Positions 1-9,550 of a stretch of 64,000 nucleotides of DNA are shown in pieces (position 1 is the first letter of the stretch; every line of letters begins with the position of its first letter). Below the pieces are notes generated by a model. The model saw only the letters and a list, made by a program, of their open reading frames with translations. It searched no databases and was not told the origin of the DNA. Made by a program: the position numbers and the translations under genes. This DNA comes from Sulfolobus tengchongensis (lineage in GTDB: Archaea > Thermoproteota > Thermoprotei_A > Sulfolobales > Sulfolobaceae), in the NCBI RefSeq assembly GCF_036967215.1, contig NZ_CP146016.1, positions 1,516,501-1,580,500 on the forward strand, written 5' to 3'.

Positions 1-174
1 AATTGGATGGTTGAAGAAGGTATTGCGAGTAAAGAGGATATAGATTTAGGCGTCAAATTAGGGTTAAACTTCCCTAAGGGTATTTTCGATTATGAAAGAG
101 AATTCGGAAAGGAAAACGTAACTAGAGCGTTAGAAGAACTAAAGAGAATTTCTGGTGAAGAAGAATATTTATAA
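1..174 (+). CDS. 3-hydroxyacyl-CoA dehydrogenase, C-terminal end (5' partial)
   Basis: The frame is open from base 1 to a TAA at 172-174 and gives 57 residues. The motif EEGIASKEDIDLGVKLGLNF matches the C-terminal helical domain of 3-hydroxyacyl-CoA dehydrogenases, where a 'GIAS-EDID-A-KLGLN-P-G' pattern closes the protein. Such enzymes oxidise 3-hydroxyacyl-CoA to 3-oxoacyl-CoA with NAD in beta-oxidation-like pathways. Only the tail is visible, so it cannot be told whether the enoyl-CoA hydratase fusion common in Sulfolobales is present. It converges on the GNAT gene that ends at 201. Confidence 0.75.
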   Translation, partial: NWMVEEGIASKEDIDLGVKLGLNFPKGIFDYEREFGKENVTRALEELKRISGEEEYL

Positions 175-200
175 TAGATAAGTAAAAAATCTTTGCTTAT

Positions 201-668
201 CTACTTAATTTTCTTTACGAAATCACAATATATTTCTCTAAATCCCATCTTTCTATAGAACGATACTGCTATTAAATTTCTAGATGGGAATTGGGCTGCT
301 AATATTTCTATACCCCTTTCCCTAAGCTCATCCTCTATAAACTTCACTATTTCATTACCTACTCCCTGCCTTCTGTATGAAGGGTGGACGTAAAATTCCC
401 TAATTACCGCTTCCTTGTCTGGAACATAGAATAACCTATCTACTATCATAACCCTAGCCGCGCCTACTATTTTGCCCTGATCTTCTGCTATAACTAACAT
501 TTCATTTGAATCATCAAGGCTCTTTTCTACCATCTTGCTAACTCTTTCCTCTAAGTTTTCTGGTACTAGTAATAATGGATCAAATTCACTATTTAATCTA
601 TACATCCTACTGAAAAAGTCTACTAAAGTTCTAGAATCTTCTTTGGTGGCCTTTCTTACGGTGACCAT
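201..668 (-). CDS. GNAT-family N-acetyltransferase
   Basis: A 155-residue single-domain GNAT protein. The acetyl-CoA binding signature is the segment around residues 90-112 ([19 protein letters not shown]), followed by a C-terminal [12 protein letters not shown] motif typical of the fold. The substrate cannot be read from the sequence; protein N-termini, small amines and antibiotics are all possible in this family. The gene starts inside the end of the malic enzyme gene (13-base overlap, same strand), so the two are probably co-transcribed and translationally coupled. The ATG at 668 gives a sensible N-terminus ([11 protein letters not shown]). Confidence 0.85.
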   Translation of the reverse strand: MVTVRKATKEDSRTLVDFFSRMYRLNSEFDPLLLVPENLEERVSKMVEKSLDDSNEMLVIAEDQGKIVGAARVMIVDRLFYVPDKEAVIREFYVHPSYRRQGVGNEIVKFIEDELRERGIEILAAQFPSRNLIAVSFYRKMGFREIYCDFVKKIK

Positions 669-1939
669 GTGGATACCACCAGATTCATTATCTTCCTAGC
701 CCTTAATATTCTCTGCTTAGCCATTTCTCTAAATTCTTCCCTAGTCTTCTTAACCCTCGCTAAACCTAATTCCACTGCTTTACTCGCAACTGCAGCAGCT
801 TCCTCATAAAAGGCATCCCACTCATCCATTCTAGGAATAATATAGTTTTCATTTATTCCTTTATCCCTAGCATATTTTGCAAGAGCCTCAGAAGCAGCAA
901 TTATCATTTCATCCGTAACTGCCTTAGCTCTACTATCTAAAATTCCCCTAAATATTGCTGGAAATATTAAGGAGTTATTGACTTGATTGGGGAAATCACT
1001 CCTACCAGTAGCCACTATTTTAGCCCCAGCCTCTTTAGCCTCTTGTGGCCATATTTCGGGTACTGGGTTTGCCAATGCGAATACTATGGAATCCTTATTC
1101 ATCAAACTTATCCATTCTTTCTTAATCACATTTGGCCCTGGAGTTGATGCAGCTACGACTACATCTGCACCATTAAATGCGTCCTTTATTTCCTTAGCTT
1201 CCCACTTATTTGTCTTTATAGCTAGCTCATACTTCCACTTATGATATAACATTAAGTGATCCACATCTTCTCTATCAGCATATAGTGGACCTTTACTATC
1301 TATCATCACCATATTTTCATATTTGAATCCATATTTGGCCAAAATCCTAGCGGCAGCAATATTAGAAGCACCAGTACCATAAAATACCACTTTACTCTCT
1401 CTTGGATCCTTATTGGTTAAAATCATGGCATTTATCAAACCAGCTAAAATGGCACCAGCAGTACCTTGCTGATCATCATGCCACACCGGTATATTTAAAA
1501 TCGATTGTAACTTTTCCAGAATGTAGAAACATTTTGGTGATTCTATATCTTCTAAGTTTATACCACCAAAGGATGTTTCTAATGCCTTTACGACATTTAC
1601 AAATTCATCAGCACTCTTTACATTAATTGGTAATGGAATAGCATCTACACCACCTAGATATTTGAATAAAAGAGCCTTACCCTCCATTACTGGCATTGCG
1701 GCTATGGGACCTATGTTTCCCAATCCTAAAACCCTTGTACCATCTGTTACAACTCCTATTGTATTCCATCTACTTGTTAACTCAAAGCTCTTATCTGGAT
1801 CCTTATAAATGGCCTTAGATACTTCAGCTACTCCAGGGGTATATATAAGGGCGAAATCATTATAAGAGGTAATGGGGATTTTAGGATATATCTCTATTTT
1901 CCCCTCATATTTCTTCGAAAGTTCTATTGGATCTGGCAT
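656..1939 (-). CDS. malic enzyme (NAD(P)-dependent, oxaloacetate-decarboxylating)
   Basis: A 427-residue prokaryotic-type malic enzyme, which oxidatively decarboxylates malate to pyruvate in the cytosol. Visible motifs are [12 protein letters not shown] (about residues 33-44, catalytic Tyr), the glycine-rich [18 protein letters not shown] segment, and [16 protein letters not shown], which carries metal-binding acidic residues. A Rossmann NAD(P) domain follows ([17 protein letters not shown]). The length is that of the short archaeal/bacterial form without a phosphotransacetylase domain. A TATA-like element on the minus strand around 1960-1970 lies about 28 bases upstream of the ATG, consistent with a leaderless transcript. 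The GNAT gene follows in the same transcript. Cofactor preference is not decided here. Confidence 0.95.
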   Translation of the reverse strand: MPDPIELSKKYEGKIEIYPKIPITSYNDFALIYTPGVAEVSKAIYKDPDKSFELTSRWNTIGVVTDGTRVLGLGNIGPIAAMPVMEGKALLFKYLGGVDAIPLPINVKSADEFVNVVKALETSFGGINLEDIESPKCFYILEKLQSILNIPVWHDDQQGTAGAILAGLINAMILTNKDPRESKVVFYGTGASNIAAARILAKYGFKYENMVMIDSKGPLYADREDVDHLMLYHKWKYELAIKTNKWEAKEIKDAFNGADVVVAASTPGPNVIKKEWISLMNKDSIVFALANPVPEIWPQEAKEAGAKIVATGRSDFPNQVNNSLIFPAIFRGILDSRAKAVTDEMIIAASEALAKYARDKGINENYIIPRMDEWDAFYEEAAAVASKAVELGLARVKKTREEFREMAKQRILRARKIMNLVVSTWSP

Positions 1940-2006
1940 GATAAAAGATATACTGTAAACAAATTTATAAATAAATACGCTTACTCTTTTTAGATAGCTT
2001 TAAAGT

Positions 2007-2849
2007 TTGCCAACAGACAGTCAACACGTGAAAGTAATAAAATATCTAATACCTTACGTACTGATAAGCTCGTTCAACTACTACTTTGCAAAAGAGGCCA
2101 TTATATCATCGTCTCCAATATCATTTAATTTGATCAGATATGTGGTGTCTTCTATAATTTTTATCTCTATAAGTAGAAAATTAATTTTCAATAAAGACGT
2201 TATTCAATTAGCCATTTATACTACAGCATCTTCGCTTTTGTGGGCTCTAGGCTTAGAATACGTTAGTCCTGCTGAATCCGCAGTATTGAGCTACACGATG
2301 CCGTTATTTTCTCTACCAATAGCATTCCTAGTCCTATCAGAGACTCCTAGCGTAATTGAAATTGCTGGATTAGCTATAGGTTTCCTTGGTGTAGTTCTTT
2401 ATGGATTACCGCTTACTCATGGATTCACGCTACTGGGTTCAATTATAACGATAATTAACGCCATATTTTGGGCATTATTTTCTGTATTTTATAGAAAATT
2501 AAGAGATTATAATCCTCTAACAGTAAATGCTAGTCAGTTTATAATAGGAAGTATCATTTTGGCAATTTTATTACCTATTGACCCTAGAATTGATCCCAAT
2601 ACGCAATTCATTTACGGCATCTCATATACATCAATACTAGGTGGGGCCTTGTCGTTTTTCTTATGGAATATGATGGTCAAGTTAGAGAAAATACCTAAGG
2701 TTACAATTTTGAGCTTTTCAGTGCCAATACTAACTACCTTTGTGGAATACGCTCTTTATGATAATCCTCCCCTCCCTATACAACTAGCTGGAATCTTTCT
2801 TATGTTCTTAGGAATTATAGTATCAAGAATTAGAAGTTTATCGAAGTAA
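2007..2849 (+). CDS. EamA/DMT-superfamily transporter
   Basis: A 280-residue integral membrane protein with about ten hydrophobic helices arranged as two EamA halves, as in drug/metabolite exporters. The segment after residue 100 (SVIEIAGLAIGFLGVVLYG) is the typical end of the first EamA repeat; the second ends at LAGIFLMFLGIIVS. Substrate unknown. The longest frame begins with TTG at 2007. A TATA-like CTTTAAAG at about 1999-2006 sits some 26 bases before a GTG at 2028, so the true start may be GTG 2028 (VKVIKYLIP) on a leaderless mRNA. It is divergent from the malic enzyme. Confidence 0.85.
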   Translation: MPTDSQHVKVIKYLIPYVLISSFNYYFAKEAIISSSPISFNLIRYVVSSIIFISISRKLIFNKDVIQLAIYTTASSLLWALGLEYVSPAESAVLSYTMPLFSLPIAFLVLSETPSVIEIAGLAIGFLGVVLYGLPLTHGFTLLGSIITIINAIFWALFSVFYRKLRDYNPLTVNASQFIIGSIILAILLPIDPRIDPNTQFIYGISYTSILGGALSFFLWNMMVKLEKIPKVTILSFSVPILTTFVEYALYDNPPLPIQLAGIFLMFLGIIVSRIRSLSK

Positions 2850-2880
2850 AGCTTTTAGCTTAATACTAATATTAGAAACT

Positions 2881-3213
2881 ATGGCAAAAGTCCTATTCTT
2901 AATAATGTCTGGAGATGAGAAGTTCGATTTAGCTATGAGAATGGCCTATAATTCAATCAAGAATAAGAGATTCGAGGATGTTAAGGTTATTTATTTTGGA
3001 CCAAGCCAAAAAAGGCTAACACAATTAGACGGTGATTTAAAGAATATGTTCCAAGAAATGCTCCAAAACAAAGCTGTTGATTCAGCATGCATAGGTGTTG
3101 CACAAGCAATGAACATAAAGCCTCATCTGGAAAACATGGGAGTGCAATTATTACCTGCTGGAGAGAGAGTTTCCTACTATGTCAACCAAGGTTATGAGGT
3201 CATAACATTTTGA
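2881..3213 (+). CDS. DsrE/DsrF-like family protein
   Basis: A 110-residue alpha/beta protein with the DsrE-like pattern: N-terminal strand AKVLFLIMSGDEKFDLAMRMA, then VKVIYFGPSQ, and a C-terminal NQGYEVITF strand. DsrE-family proteins are small sulfur-carrier or related proteins. Cys70 lies in the segment where an active cysteine can occur (VDSACIGVAQ), but a sulfur-transfer role is inference. The stop codon overlaps the TTG start of the next gene, suggesting a two-gene unit with a membrane protein. Confidence 0.7.
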   Translation: MAKVLFLIMSGDEKFDLAMRMAYNSIKNKRFEDVKVIYFGPSQKRLTQLDGDLKNMFQEMLQNKAVDSACIGVAQAMNIKPHLENMGVQLLPAGERVSYYVNQGYEVITF

Positions 3214-3563
3214 AAAATAGTCAATTATGGTTAGCTGGTGCGGGATTAACAATACTACAAATTTTAATAGGTAATGTGATGCTTTTTTATGGAATTCTTC
3301 CTTCACTGTTAGGTTTACATATAGTACTAGCGATCGCTATTCTAATTATAGCAATATATGGTTATTTAAAGTCTAAATTAGGAATAGAGAGGAGAATACT
3401 AATGGGGAACGTAGGCTTAATTATAGTCATAAGCGTATTGGGATATTTGTATACTTTTGATAGCAATGCAATAATTCTCATATTTCATTTCATCTTGGCT
3501 CTGGGAATCCTATCTAACTTTTCAGTATTGTACGGATTTGATAGAGGTCAAAACTATAAGTGA
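3210..3563 (+). CDS. small four-helix membrane protein, unknown function
   Basis: 117 residues with four clear hydrophobic helices (about residues 5-25, 30-52, 62-82 and 86-108). The TTG start overlaps the stop of the DsrE-like gene, so expression is probably coupled. A histidine sits early in helix 2 (GLHIVLAI) and another in helix 4 (FHFILAL). Paired histidines in alternate helices of a four-helix bundle are found in haem-binding membrane proteins such as half-size CtaA/Cox15-like proteins, but two histidines do not establish haem binding. No family assigned with confidence. Confidence 0.6.
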   Translation: MKNSQLWLAGAGLTILQILIGNVMLFYGILPSLLGLHIVLAIAILIIAIYGYLKSKLGIERRILMGNVGLIIVISVLGYLYTFDSNAIILIFHFILALGILSNFSVLYGFDRGQNYK

Positions 3564-4091
3564 GTAGTCCGAGCTACTTTATGGTTTTTAGCTCTCTGGT
3601 GGGCTAAGGGGATGAAAGTGTATCTTGAAGTGAGAATGTACTTCATAAGGCGGAGTACTTCCCAAAACTCACATTACCTTTCACATTGCTCTCCTATATA
3701 AGGACATGGAAATCTTCTGGTCTTTGTGCTCAATCCTAGCTAGGAGCATACAAAATTTTTAACCGAAAGATCCATTACTGAATACTATAATATGGCAACG
3801 TTTTAAACCAGATAGTTTACCAATACTCCTACTAATTCAAATTGTAAATTAGTTGAATTGTTAGAGGCGACAGCATGTAGCGCCTTCACAAGACAAACTA
3901 AGTTTTCAAAAAATTGAGAGGATCTTCACACGAATAAAACGTCTCAAACTAGGAGAGATCCTTCAATTGGAGTCGACTATATTATGTACAATAGATATAT
4001 TTAGTATAACCAAATTTTATTTAAGGTAAAAATAGTTGATAATCAAAATCCAACTGCAATTGATTTATAAGTAACTAAACTTAAATAATAT
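3564..4091. other. gene-free stretch rich in short hairpins
   Basis: No convincing reading frame. Several short inverted repeats lie close together: GTAG..CTAC at about 3566-3579, GAAGT..ACTTC around 3633-3651, TGCTC..GAGCA around 3727-3748 with a central CTAGCTAG, and GGCG..GCGCC around 3868-3886. The segment could be remnants of an insertion element or a structured RNA. Its base composition is not as GC-rich as expected for SRP or RNase P RNA of a hyperthermophile. The last 50 bases hold the AT-rich promoter of the next gene. Confidence 0.35.
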
Positions 4092-4406
4092 ATGATGCTA
4101 TTCATTCTCTGGTTCAAAATAAAACAACCAGAAAGCATTTCTCAAAAACAATTAATGGAAATATGGAAAAGGGAAGCTGAAGCTGCTATGCCTGCAGTTA
4201 AGGCTGGCAAAATTAAAGGCCTTTACAAAGTAACAGGGAAAAGGGAGGTAATAGCGATAATTGACGTCAATTCTCATGAAGAATTGGATGAAATCTTAGA
4301 AAATTTGCCGATAGTTAAGGAGTTAGGCCACTCATTGTCAATAGAGGTTACCGCAATACATCCTTATGAAAACTTTTATGAACTAATGAAAAAATTAATA
4401 CAATAA
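4092..4406 (+). CDS. muconolactone isomerase-like protein
   Basis: A 104-residue ferredoxin-like alpha+beta protein. The pattern LFILWFKIKQP...QLMEIWKREAEAA, a central GKIKGLYKVTGKREVIAIIDV strand pair and a C-terminal LPIVKELGHSLSIEVTAIHP segment match the muconolactone delta-isomerase fold family. In bacteria that enzyme acts in the beta-ketoadipate pathway, but archaeal members often stand alone, so the reaction here is unknown. It converges on the acetate transporter gene; the 33-base spacer is A- and T-rich and could stop transcription in both directions. Confidence 0.7.
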   Translation: MMLFILWFKIKQPESISQKQLMEIWKREAEAAMPAVKAGKIKGLYKVTGKREVIAIIDVNSHEELDEILENLPIVKELGHSLSIEVTAIHPYENFYELMKKLIQ

Positions 4407-4439
4407 TTAACAAAAAATTAATTAATTTTATTCAATTTT

Positions 4440-5000
4440 TTATTTCATTATAGGCCCACCTAAGGGTGGGTTCTTACCTAGACTTTCAGCTACAACTATA
4501 GCTAAACCGGTGTACCAAGCAGCTATTGCAGTTAATATACCTACGTACCCTCCAGCGTGAGATAACCCTACATTTCCAATCATTGCTCCGATTCCCAGCA
4601 AGAAAAACGTTATCCATAATAGCAGAAACGTTACAAATAAACCTAGATTTGCCTTAAATGTGCCGAACCACATTACAAGTGTGAAGATACCAAATGCTAT
4701 TAATACTAATCCTATACCTTGCGCCGTGATCCCTCCAAAAAATCCTCCAGCAGTTAAGAAGTACCATTCCCAAAATGCACCATATGTGAAAAAGGCCGTA
4801 TATCCGAAGGTATTACCCGCCCTCCATTCTAATATTCCAGCCAATAACTGAGCTAGACCCCCATAAAACGCAGCTAATCCTAAAACTACTGATGCTCCTT
4901 GTGTTAATAACCCCGCATTAAAGGTGGATAGAACAAGCGTTGTTAAGGCGAATCCAGATAATCCTAGCGGGGCTGGATTAGCTCTTTTTTGTTCTGTCAT
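4440..5000 (-). CDS. acetate/succinate transporter of the GPR1/FUN34/SatP family
   Basis: A 186-residue six-helix membrane protein. The family signature [18 protein letters not shown] occupies residues 8-25, and later helices carry the [20 protein letters not shown] pattern typical of AceTr proteins. Members form hexameric anion channels or acetate:proton symporters. A TATA-like element (plus-strand CTTATAAAC at 5024-5032) lies about 28 bases upstream of the ATG. It is divergent from acetyl-CoA synthetase, so uptake and activation of acetate are encoded back to back and may share control. Confidence 0.92.
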   Translation of the reverse strand: MTEQKRANPAPLGLSGFALTTLVLSTFNAGLLTQGASVVLGLAAFYGGLAQLLAGILEWRAGNTFGYTAFFTYGAFWEWYFLTAGGFFGGITAQGIGLVLIAFGIFTLVMWFGTFKANLGLFVTFLLLWITFFLLGIGAMIGNVGLSHAGGYVGILTAIAAWYTGLAIVVAESLGKNPPLGGPIMK

Positions 5001-5023
5001 TTATCATATATAATTATACGTTA

Positions 5024-5070
5024 CTTATAAACTTTATTACATTTAATCATCTCATAAATACTTATAAACT
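5024..5070. promoter_or_regulatory. divergent promoter region of satP-like gene and acs
   Basis: Two nearly identical TATA-like boxes face opposite ways. CTTATAAAC at 5024-5032 reads as GTTTATAAG for the minus-strand transporter whose ATG ends at 5000. CTTATAAACT at 5061-5070 serves the plus-strand acs gene whose likely ATG is at 5092. Both lie 26-28 bases from the start codon, the spacing expected for leaderless archaeal transcripts. Confidence 0.6.
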
Positions 5071-5091
5071 TAAAACACTTATTTATTGTGT

Positions 5092-7092
5092 ATGTCAGTA
5101 ACGTGGGCTTTACCTTTTGATCAAAAAATAACACCAAAATTAAACGTCAATAAGGTAGTAAGCATAAATACTTACAAGGAGATTCACAGTCAAACTGTTA
5201 AGGACTATAAACAGTTCTGGTCATCAGTTGCGTCAGAGCTAGATTGGTTCAAACCTTGGGAGAAGCCATTAGATGATACTAACCCACCGTTTTATAAATG
5301 GTTTGTTGGCGGGGAAATTAACGCATCTTACCTAGCAGTTGACAGACATGCTAAAAGCTGGAGAAAGAATAAAGTTGCAATAATATGGGAGGGAGAACCA
5401 ACAGATGAAAAAGGCAATCCCAAAGAAATAAGAAAACTTACTTATTATGATTTATATAGAGAAGTTAATAGAGTAGCATATCTCCTCAAACAGAAATATG
5501 GACTAAAGAAAGGTGATGCTATAGCTATTTATTTACCAATGATACCAGAGTTACCCATATTTATGTTAGCTGCGGCTAGAATAGGAGTAGTGTTTACAGT
5601 TGTATTTTCTGGATTTAGTGCAGACGCCTTAGCTAATAGAATTAACGATGCTGAGGCTAAATTACTAGTAACTGCTGATGGAGGATGGAGAAGAGGAAAG
5701 GTGATAGATCTAAAGGGTATTGCGGACAAGGCATTAGAGAAAACTCCTACAGTAAAAGACGTAATAGTTGTTAGAAGAATAGGAAATAGGGTTAACATGG
5801 TAGAGGGGAGAGATAAGTACTTTGATGAGGTAATGAAAGATGTACCGCAGAACGCTTATGTAGAACCGGAGAGGATGAAATCAGAAGATCCACTATATAT
5901 ACTATACACCTCTGGTACTACAGGCAAGCCTAAGGGAATAGTTCATGACACTGGAGGTTATATGACACTACTGCATGCAACTATGAAATGGGTATTTGAT
6001 GTTAGAGATGACGATATTTACTGGTGTACTGCAGATATTGGCTGGGTTACTGGTCATTCTTATATAGTGTTTGGCCCCCTAATGGAGGGAGTAACAGAAG
6101 TACTTTATGAGGGAGCATTAGACTATCCTCAACCCGATAGGTGGGTCTCAATTATCGAGAGATATGGGGTGACAATACTCTATACTTCACCTACTGCAAT
6201 AAGGAGCTTTATGAAGTTTGGTGACAATTGGGTTAAGGCTCATAATGTATCCACTGTGAGGCTAATGCACTCCGTCGGAGAGCCAATTAACCCTGAGGCT
6301 TGGGAATGGTTATGGAAGTTAGTGGGAAGAGAGGAAGTACCTTTTGGTAGCACTTGGTGGATGACTGAAACTGGAGGTATTATGATTTCTCATTTACCAG
6401 GCTTATACTTAGTTCCTATGAAACCTGGTACCAATGGACCACCAATACTAGGTATAGATGCTGATGTGGTAAATGAAGATGGAAAGCCAGTTAACCCAGA
6501 GGAAAGAGGTTATTTGGTCATCAAGAATCCTTGGCCAGGAATGCCACTAACAATCTATAAGGATCCAGAAAGATATGTGAAAGTATATTGGAGTAGATTC
6601 CCAGGGATGTTCTATGCAGGTGATTACGCTGTTAAAGATAAGGATGGATATTTCTGGATATTAGGAAGAGCAGATGAGGTAATTAAGGTAGCAGGGCACA
6701 GATTGGGTACATATGAATTAGAATCCGCCTTAATTGAACATCCTGCAGTTGCTGAGGCTGCTGTAGTAGGTGTTCCAGACCCAGTTAAAGGAGAGGTACC
6801 TTATGCTTTTGTGATACTAAGACAAGGTTATAGTCCTAGTCCGCAATTAACTCAAGAAATATTGAAGACTGTAAGAGAGAAGGTAGGCCCAATTGCGACA
6901 ATAGATAAGGTATTCTTTGTAGGGAAATTACCTAAGACTAGAAGCGGAAAGATAATGAGGAGAGTAGTTAAGGCTGTTGCAACTAAGGCTGAAATAGGAG
7001 ACGTAACTACATTAGAAGATGAGGCATCCGTTGACGAGGTTAAGAAAGCACTTGAGGAGTTTAAGGCTGAGTTCGAAAAGGTAAACAAGTAA
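5092..7092 (+). CDS. acs: acetyl-CoA synthetase (AMP-forming)
   Basis: About 666 residues, the normal length for acetate-CoA ligase, which makes acetyl-CoA from acetate, ATP and CoA. Motifs in order: the AMP-binding loop YTSGTTGKPKGIVH, the WWMTETGG motif, GDYAVKDKDGYFWILGRADEVIKVAGHR at the hinge to the C-terminal domain, and PKTRSGKIMRR near the end, which holds the catalytic lysine acetylated in bacterial Acs. The frame can be extended to a TTG at 5086, but the ATG at 5092 is preferred because the TATA-like box at 5061-5070 lies the right distance for a leaderless start. A run of seven T follows at 7113-7119. Confidence 0.96.
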   Translation: MSVTWALPFDQKITPKLNVNKVVSINTYKEIHSQTVKDYKQFWSSVASELDWFKPWEKPLDDTNPPFYKWFVGGEINASYLAVDRHAKSWRKNKVAIIWEGEPTDEKGNPKEIRKLTYYDLYREVNRVAYLLKQKYGLKKGDAIAIYLPMIPELPIFMLAAARIGVVFTVVFSGFSADALANRINDAEAKLLVTADGGWRRGKVIDLKGIADKALEKTPTVKDVIVVRRIGNRVNMVEGRDKYFDEVMKDVPQNAYVEPERMKSEDPLYILYTSGTTGKPKGIVHDTGGYMTLLHATMKWVFDVRDDDIYWCTADIGWVTGHSYIVFGPLMEGVTEVLYEGALDYPQPDRWVSIIERYGVTILYTSPTAIRSFMKFGDNWVKAHNVSTVRLMHSVGEPINPEAWEWLWKLVGREEVPFGSTWWMTETGGIMISHLPGLYLVPMKPGTNGPPILGIDADVVNEDGKPVNPEERGYLVIKNPWPGMPLTIYKDPERYVKVYWSRFPGMFYAGDYAVKDKDGYFWILGRADEVIKVAGHRLGTYELESALIEHPAVAEAAVVGVPDPVKGEVPYAFVILRQGYSPSPQLTQEILKTVREKVGPIATIDKVFFVGKLPKTRSGKIMRRVVKAVATKAEIGDVTTLEDEASVDEVKKALEEFKAEFEKVNK

Positions 7093-7112
7093 GTTTGGTA
7101 TTAAAAGTAAAA

Positions 7113-7120
7113 TTTTTTTC
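7113..7120 (+). terminator. T-rich terminator after acs
   Basis: Seven consecutive T residues about 20 bases after the acs stop codon, before the thioesterase gene. Archaeal RNA polymerase commonly stops at such runs on the non-template strand. No stem-loop is needed and none is obvious. Confidence 0.45.
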
Positions 7121-7143
7121 TTATTCCCCCATCTATCCAATCT

Positions 7144-7557
7144 ATGGATATTCAAAAGTTATTTGAAGAGAATGACCATGTATTTAAATATATAGGTGCG
7201 ACAATTCTAGAAATGAAAGAGGGATACGCGAAGTTACAAATACCTTATAGGATTGAGTTATGTAGAAGAGGAAATGTTCTGAATGGTGGAATAATAATGA
7301 CATCTATGGATTTTGCAGGTGGTTTAGCAACTATGACAGTAAACGATGGTATAGATCAAGTAACGCAAGAGCTGAAGGTTAACTTCTTAGAACCCATGTA
7401 CAAAGGTCCCTTTATAGTTGAAGGTAAGGTAATAAGAAGAGGTAAAACTACTGTGGTAGTCGAAATTACTTTTAAAGATGCTGATGGTAGAATTGGTGCA
7501 ATTGGGTTAGGAACCTGGTATATATTGAGAGATAAGAAAGTGAGTATTGGTAAGTAA
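7144..7557 (+). CDS. hotdog-fold thioesterase (PaaI-like)
   Basis: A 137-residue single hotdog domain. The core pattern [20 protein letters not shown] is the PaaI/YbgC-like helix with its preceding glycine-rich turn; the final strands ([33 protein letters not shown]) match acyl-CoA thioesterases. These release free acids from CoA thioesters. It lies 51 bases after acs on the same strand and may tune CoA-ester levels, but the substrate is unknown. ATG at 7144. Confidence 0.85.
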   Translation: MDIQKLFEENDHVFKYIGATILEMKEGYAKLQIPYRIELCRRGNVLNGGIIMTSMDFAGGLATMTVNDGIDQVTQELKVNFLEPMYKGPFIVEGKVIRRGKTTVVVEITFKDADGRIGAIGLGTWYILRDKKVSIGK

Positions 7558-7620
7558 TAATACTTTATCTTTGCACAAATAATAAAATTTAATAATGTTT
7601 GGTTACAAACATAATTATAA

Positions 7621-9021
7621 ATGGCTTTACCATCAGTTTTCGCCCCATTTAAGAGAGACCCAACGTTCTATCCGTCTCCTAAAATGGCAATGAAGTCTAG
7701 CCCAGAGGATTTAGCTTATGTAGCGTGTTTATATACTGGAACTGGAATAAATAGGGCCGACTTTATTGCGGTAATTGACGTTAATCCAAATTCAGAAACG
7801 TATTCTAAAATAGTTCATAAGGTGGAATTACCTTATACTAACGATGAACTCCACCATTTTGGGTGGAATGCTTGTAGCTCAGCATTATGCCCTAATGGAA
7901 GACCGAATGCGGAAAGAAGATTTTTAGTAGTACCGGGTCTCAGATCTTCAAGGATTTACATAATTGATACTAAACTAAACCCTAGAGAACCTAATATAGT
8001 CAAAATTATTGAACCAGAAGAGGTAAAGAAGATTTCAGGTTACAGTAGACTACATACAGTACATTGTGGTCCAGATGCGATCTACATTAGCGCATTAGGT
8101 AATGAGGTTGGAGAGGGGCCTGGCGGTATTTTAATGCTTGATCATTACAGTTTTGAACCATTAGGTAAATGGGAAATATATAGAGGAGATCAATATTTAG
8201 CTTACGATTTTTGGTGGAATTTACCAAATGAAATAATGGTAACAAGCGAATGGGCAGTTCCAAATACTATTGAAAATGGACTTAAACTAGAACATCTTAA
8301 GGACAAATATGGTAATAGAATACATTTCTGGGATTTGAGAAAAAGGAAGAAAATTGCTAGTGTAGTTCTTGGTGACGAGAATAGAATGGCATTAGAGTTA
8401 AGGCCACTTCACGATCCTACAAAGTTAATGGGGTTCATAAACATGGTAGTCAGCTTGAAGGATTTAAGTAGTTCAATTTGGTTATGGTTTTATGAAGATG
8501 GAAAGTGGAATGCAGAAAAGGTTATCGAGATACCCGCTGAACCAACTGAAGGTGGTTTACCAGATATACTAAAGCCATTCAAAGCCGTCCCGCCATTAGT
8601 TACTGATATTGATCTGAGCCTAGATGATAAGTTCTTGTACGTAAGCCTCTGGGGAATAGGAGAGGTTAGACAATACGATGTAAGTAATCCCTTTAAACCT
8701 ATCCTTACTGGGAAAGTTAAATTAGGTGGAATATTACATAGAGCTGAACATCCTTCCGGACGTAAGTTAACTGGAGCTCCACAAATGTTAGAGATTAGTA
8801 GAGATGGTAAGCGAGTCTATGTAACTAACTCACTATATAGTACGTGGGATAATCAATTCTATCCAGAGGGATTAAAGGGATGGATGGTTAAATTGAATGC
8901 TAATCCAGAAGGAGGATTAGATGTGGATAAAGAGTTCTTTGTGGATTTTGGAGAAGCTAGGTCACATCAAGTGAGATTAAGGGGTGGAGATGCTTCTTCC
9001 GATTCTTATTGCTACCCTTAG
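7621..9021 (+). CDS. selenium-binding protein 56 family (SBP56 / methanethiol oxidase-like)
   Basis: 466 residues, the usual length of SBP56 proteins, a beta-propeller family that includes human SELENBP1 and bacterial methanethiol oxidase. Recognisable segments are ELHHFGWNACSSALCP (histidines and cysteines of the conserved N-terminal region), LHTVHCGPDAIYISALG, FWWNLPNEIMVTSEW, and TDIDLSLDDKFLYVSLWG. An AT-rich TATA-like stretch around 7587-7595 lies upstream of the ATG. Methanethiol oxidation to formaldehyde, H2S and peroxide is known in bacteria and mammals; that this protein does so is inference. Its 3' end overlaps a membrane-protein gene by 38 bases. Confidence 0.92.
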   Translation: MALPSVFAPFKRDPTFYPSPKMAMKSSPEDLAYVACLYTGTGINRADFIAVIDVNPNSETYSKIVHKVELPYTNDELHHFGWNACSSALCPNGRPNAERRFLVVPGLRSSRIYIIDTKLNPREPNIVKIIEPEEVKKISGYSRLHTVHCGPDAIYISALGNEVGEGPGGILMLDHYSFEPLGKWEIYRGDQYLAYDFWWNLPNEIMVTSEWAVPNTIENGLKLEHLKDKYGNRIHFWDLRKRKKIASVVLGDENRMALELRPLHDPTKLMGFINMVVSLKDLSSSIWLWFYEDGKWNAEKVIEIPAEPTEGGLPDILKPFKAVPPLVTDIDLSLDDKFLYVSLWGIGEVRQYDVSNPFKPILTGKVKLGGILHRAEHPSGRKLTGAPQMLEISRDGKRVYVTNSLYSTWDNQFYPEGLKGWMVKLNANPEGGLDVDKEFFVDFGEARSHQVRLRGGDASSDSYCYP

Positions 9022-9550
9022 CATAGGCTTAATAGAAGGGCTAGATCCCTATAAGGGATTACTTTTTTCATACTACTTTCATGCCTTCAATAAAATTAGG
9101 GAATCCTATCTGATACCAATTCTAACTGCTCTTACGTACTATTTAGTGGGTACATTAGCAGTATTAACTATTAACGTCAATTATAATGGACTGACTGGAA
9201 CACTGATAGCTTCGTTGCTGATTACTCATATACTAATAAAGATCTTAATGGGCAAAATTCTACATTACCCTGGCAATATGAGACCAAGAATTATAAACGT
9301 TATTGTGTGGTCACTCGTTAATTCAATAATCCAAATGAACATGATAGTCCTTTTGGCTCTTTCTCTATTTTCTAAACTAAACCTTGTATTGATAATACTG
9401 ACTGCTATTATATCGAGAGAATCTATTTTTCTAATATCAATAAAATATAACAGAAAAATTCTATTAACGTTAACTAACTATAATTTCGACTACTTTTACT
9501 CTATTGTAATTGCCTTTTTATGTGTTGTAATTATTCTACCTCTATTGTGA
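8984..9550 (+). CDS. membrane protein of unknown function coupled to SBP56 gene
   Basis: 188 residues, strongly hydrophobic, with about six helices and an N-terminal segment LIATLSIGLIEGLDPYKGLL, whose 'GL-P-' turn after the first helix resembles CcdA/LysE-like transporters, though no family can be claimed. The frame starts at GTG 8984, or ATG 8990, inside the end of the SBP56 gene, so translation is probably coupled and a functional link (sulfur compound handling or redox partner in the membrane) is plausible. Its 3' end overlaps a small convergent ORF by 20 bases. Confidence 0.7.
   Translation: MEMLLPILIATLSIGLIEGLDPYKGLLFSYYFHAFNKIRESYLIPILTALTYYLVGTLAVLTINVNYNGLTGTLIASLLITHILIKILMGKILHYPGNMRPRIINVIVWSLVNSIIQMNMIVLLALSLFSKLNLVLIILTAIISRESIFLISIKYNRKILLTLTNYNFDYFYSIVIAFLCVVIILPLL

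Noticed and set aside
3564-3990. SRP or RNase P RNA gene
   Set aside because: Base composition is too AT-rich and the known conserved loops are not recognisable.
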